A stretch of 24,581 nt of DNA from assembly GCA_964444885.1 (NCBI GenBank), contig CAYUIZ010000037.1, positions 1-24,581 on the forward strand. The letters are read 5' to 3'. The notes beneath the pieces were generated by a model. It was not told the DNA's origin. It did not search any database and saw nothing but the letters and a program-made list of their open reading frames with translations. Numbering within the stretch: position 1 is the first letter of the stretch; each line of letters opens with the position of its first letter. Below are positions 21,995-24,581 of the stretch, piece after piece. The translations under genes and the position numbers were made by a program. The stretch comes from CAYRGQ01 sp964444885 (GTDB taxonomy: Bacteria > Bacteroidota > Bacteroidia > Sphingobacteriales > Sphingobacteriaceae).

Positions 21995-23077
21995 ATGGCA
22001 AAACAACCTATCCGTGTTGGGTTAATTGGTTTCGGAATGGCGGGGCAAGTGTTTCATGCGCCTGTCATCATGGCAATCGACGGCATGGTGCTGCACAAAG
22101 TAAGCGCACGGCATCCCGAACGCCGTCAACTGCTTCAAGTGCGCTATCCTGCTGCGACGGTGGTCGCGCATGCGGATGAGATCATTCAGGCACCCGATAT
22201 TGATCTCGTGGTCATTGCAACATCCAATGACATGCATTATCCGCTAGCCAAGGCGGCGTTGCTGGCAGGCAAAGCCGTCGTGGTCGAAAAACCGTTTACC
22301 AATACGAGTGAAGAAGCTGATGAATTACTTCAGCTAGCTGAGGAAAAAGGACTATTGCTCAGCGTTCATCATAACGCAAGGTGGAATAGTGATTACCTAA
22401 CGGTCAAGGAAATTATTTCCAGTCGGGTATTGGGGAGGCTGGTATCTTTCGAGGCGCGTTATGACCGGTTTCGCAACGCCCTAAAGGAGAACGCCTGGCG
22501 TGAAGAGGATCTGCCCGGTTCGGGTATCCTGTACGATTTGGGTGCGCACTTAATTGATCAAGCCATTGAGTTGTTTGGCTTGCCCGAGGCGATCAATGCA
22601 GACCTGAGGAAGCAGCGTCCGGGCGCGATGGCGGTTGATGACTTTGAGCTCATCCTGCATTATCCACAGCTTAAAGTTTCCTTGCGTGGTGCTATGCTGG
22701 TCAAAGAACCCTCGCCCCGTTATGCGTTATACGGCCTAAACGGCGCGTTCGTCAAATACGGAGTCGATCCGCAAGAGGCTGCGCTGAAAGAGGGGAAGTC
22801 GCCAAAGAATGATCCCGACTGGGGCAGGGAGCCTGCCGCGATACACGGAAAACTCAATGTATTGGCGCCAGATGGGAGTGATCAGGTCCGTTTCGTAGAA
22901 AGCAAGCGCGGAAATTATCCGGCATTTTACCAGAACATCTATGATGCGCTCGTCGGCGACGCGCCGCTGCTCGTCCAGCCACGCCAGGCACGCAACGTGA
23001 TCCGGATCATCGAACTGGCCGAACAAAGCTGGGCAGAGCGGCGTACGGTAGACGTGACGATGGATCCAAAAGCCTAA
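21995..23077 (+). CDS. Gfo/Idh/MocA family oxidoreductase
   Basis: This 360-residue NAD(P)-dependent dehydrogenase probably acts on a sugar, inositol or other polyol. The N-terminal Rossmann fold has GFGMAG (G12-x-G14-x2-G17) and the coenzyme-contact EKP at 98-100 (VVEKPFTNT), the hallmark of the family. The C-terminal alpha/beta domain begins near residue 125. It includes SVHHNARWNSDYLTVKE, LYDLGAHLIDQAIELFG (typical GxHxxD histidine region) and the sheet with KVSLRGAMLVKE. The general layout resembles the YdgJ/YhhX branch. It sits between icd and the HI0933-family gene with gaps of three and one base, so all three are probably transcribed together. The substrate cannot be named. Confidence 0.9.
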   Translation: MAKQPIRVGLIGFGMAGQVFHAPVIMAIDGMVLHKVSARHPERRQLLQVRYPAATVVAHADEIIQAPDIDLVVIATSNDMHYPLAKAALLAGKAVVVEKPFTNTSEEADELLQLAEEKGLLLSVHHNARWNSDYLTVKEIISSRVLGRLVSFEARYDRFRNALKENAWREEDLPGSGILYDLGAHLIDQAIELFGLPEAINADLRKQRPGAMAVDDFELILHYPQLKVSLRGAMLVKEPSPRYALYGLNGAFVKYGVDPQEAALKEGKSPKNDPDWGREPAAIHGKLNVLAPDGSDQVRFVESKRGNYPAFYQNIYDALVGDAPLLVQPRQARNVIRIIELAEQSWAERRTVDVTMDPKA

Positions 23078-23078
23078 T

Positions 23079-24269
23079 ATGCTGGACGCTGTTATCATCG
23101 GGGGCGGGGCCTGCGGGCTGATGTGCGCTGTGCAAGCCGGAATGCGCGGAAAAAAAACACTTGTGCTCGAACGGAATAACCGTCCGGGCGCGAAAATCCT
23201 GATTTCTGGCGGCGGACGTTGCAATTATACGAATCTCCATACGACAATCGCCAATTTTGTGTCTGACTCGCCAGCGTTCAGTGCTTCGGTGCTGGCGCAA
23301 TGGAGCGTGGCGGATACCCTTTCATTTTTTGAAGCGAATGACATTTACGGGCAAGAAAAAACCTTAGGACAGCTTTTCCCTACGACGAATAAAGCCAAGG
23401 ATGTGGTTGCCGTATTTGAGCGGCTGTTGGACGCTTACGGCCAGGAGCTGTGGCTTGATACCCTTGGGATAGCGGTGCGCCGGACGGCAGCCGGAAGCTT
23501 TGAGGTGGAGGTCGAACGCAATGGCTTGAGTGAAACCGTATCCGCGCGCAGCGTGGTAATGGCTAGTGGCGGGCTTCCTGTCGCTAAGCTTGGCGCTTCG
23601 GATTTTGCGCTTCGGTCTGCGCGGCAGTTTGGCCTCGAAGTCGTGCAAACGGCTCCCGCGTTGGTTCCCTTGGCCATCACCGGCAAGGATGCGGATTGGT
23701 TTGCCGCCTTGGCTGGAAACAGCGTTTTCAGCCGGGTGACCTGCAACGGCGTTTCTTTTGAAGAGAATATCCTATTTACGCATTGGGGCCTAAGCGGGCC
23801 TGCCATCCTGCAGATTTCGTCTTATTGGCGCGCCGGCGAACAGTTGACGATCGATCTATTGCCCCACCTGTCGGTGGACGCGCTCATCAAAAGCGAACGG
23901 AACGCTGGCGGCAAACGTCTCATCGCGCAATTGCTGCACGACCATTTTTCCAAACGGCTGGTGGAGGCTCTGGCCAAGTTTCTACCCATCGATACCAAAA
24001 TTGCGTCCTTGAGCAAAGCCGACGCCAAGAAGGTGGCGGACACGATCCACCGTTTTGTGGTGAAGCCGGCTGGCGACAAAGGGTATGATAAAGCGGAAGT
24101 GATGCGCGGCGGCGTGGCTACTGACGAGCTCGATCCGGATAGCCTCGAAGCGAAAGAAGTACCGGGTTTGTTTTTTGGCGGCGAGTGCGTGGATGTGACA
24201 GGCTGGCTCGGCGGATATAACTTCCAGTGGGCCTGGGCCAGCGGTTACGCGATTGCGCAACGGCTTTAA
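23079..24269 (+). CDS. HI0933/YhiN family FAD-dependent oxidoreductase
   Basis: This 396-residue flavoprotein has an FAD-binding GR2-type fold. Motifs are VIIGGGACGLMCAV (GxGxxG at residues 8-13), the family-specific ISGGGRCNYTN (42-52), and a second FAD contact, VVMASGGLPVAKLG. The C-terminal motif GGVATDELDPDSLEAKEVPG and FFGGECVDVTGWLGGYNFQ is diagnostic of the YhiN group. Length is normal. The start is fixed by the one-base gap to the upstream gene and by the strand-1 opening MLDAVIIGG. The physiological reaction of the family is not settled. It is the last gene of the icd run. Confidence 0.92.
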   Translation: MLDAVIIGGGACGLMCAVQAGMRGKKTLVLERNNRPGAKILISGGGRCNYTNLHTTIANFVSDSPAFSASVLAQWSVADTLSFFEANDIYGQEKTLGQLFPTTNKAKDVVAVFERLLDAYGQELWLDTLGIAVRRTAAGSFEVEVERNGLSETVSARSVVMASGGLPVAKLGASDFALRSARQFGLEVVQTAPALVPLAITGKDADWFAALAGNSVFSRVTCNGVSFEENILFTHWGLSGPAILQISSYWRAGEQLTIDLLPHLSVDALIKSERNAGGKRLIAQLLHDHFSKRLVEALAKFLPIDTKIASLSKADAKKVADTIHRFVVKPAGDKGYDKAEVMRGGVATDELDPDSLEAKEVPGLFFGGECVDVTGWLGGYNFQWAWASGYAIAQRL

Positions 24270-24581
24270 CCTTAACGCGTTTCCGGTTTTCTCGGGCCGC
24301 GCGAACGGTGATGTGGTATTGGGGCTATCGTGGTGTGCGCTGTCTGATTAACGTGGGCCGGGAGCCGGTATCCATGCGAAGCCGTGTTGTGCTGTTCCCG
24401 TGCAGGGAAATCGCTTTTCAAAACGTCTCTACCTCCCCGCAGGGGTGTCCTATTTCTAACCCCGGCTTTCAACCCGGGCGTTAGCCATGGAGAACCATCG
24501 TTTTGGCGAAAATTTTTATGGGGAAACCAGCGATTCCGAAATTAGATTTACGCATTGTCTGTTGTAGAGTGGCCTTCGGTT
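24270..24581. other. Gene-free right end of the window
   Basis: No supported gene lies in these 312 bases. They hold a dispersed palindromic element (24403-24485) and A+T-rich flanking sequence. No terminator with a clear T run follows the HI0933-family gene. Confidence 0.6.
24403..24485. repeat. Intergenic dispersed palindromic element, copy A
   Basis: The segment shares order and many bases with 5477-5557. It contains GGGAAATCG, AAAACG, TCTCTACC, then CCCCGCAGGGG as a short hairpin (24434-24444). A second hairpin, CCCGG...CCGGG, lies around CTTTCAA (about 24461-24478). Its right end recurs in degenerate form at 13108-13131. Confidence 0.7.

Noticed and set aside
1..24581. CRISPR array, insertion sequence, phage or integrase gene
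   Set aside because: No regularly spaced direct repeats with unique spacers, no transposase or integrase motif, and no phage structural genes were seen on either strand.

Overview
The window reads as a chromosomal segment of a Bacteroidota bacterium, most likely from the Sphingobacteriales. The phylum call rests on several signs. The primary sigma factor has 287 residues and lacks region 1.1. TAnnTTTG-type -7 boxes recur in front of genes, and most starts lack a Shine-Dalgarno sequence. A LuxC-like acyl-CoA reductase faces a 2x[4Fe-4S] ferredoxin, and the OmpH/Skp-like protein is a lipoprotein. Genus cannot be read from the sequence alone.

Positions 1 to about 5040 form an A+T-rich accessory block, all on the minus strand. 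It holds a large type IIG restriction-modification gene cut by the left edge, a 60-residue orphan ORF, and a cation-diffusion-facilitator transporter with an unusual metal site. The type IIG gene carries an apparent one-base frameshift in an A tract. It also holds four in-frame palindromic elements, the most unusual structure in the window. From about 5040 the base composition becomes visibly richer in G+C and the genes look like ordinary core genome.

Region 5041-9820 holds a zinc-ribbon protein, a GT4 glycosyltransferase, a YceH-family protein, a universal stress protein, and the divergent ferredoxin and acyl-CoA reductase genes. Region 9900-12705 holds a 67-residue conserved-looking protein with an FtsE-type ATPase, then grpE-dnaJ (chaperone operon) closed by a strong terminator. 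A tRNA-Arg(TCT) with its own terminator follows at 12765-12876. Next come a repeat-bearing gap of about 310 bases, a small acidic protein, an FMN reductase and a DinB-like protein.

Region 14530-19328 is on the minus strand: rsmG downstream of a GT2 glycosyltransferase, an OmpH-like lipoprotein, rpoD and fmt. fmt is divergent from a LolC/E-like permease at 19402, and their -7 boxes appear to overlap. The right end is a plus-strand run: isocitrate dehydrogenase, a Gfo/Idh/MocA oxidoreductase and a HI0933-family flavoprotein, the last two tightly packed.

The part most likely to be little described is a set of short palindromic repeats. Some lie in frame inside the restriction gene, and others lie between genes near 5500, 13100 and 24450.
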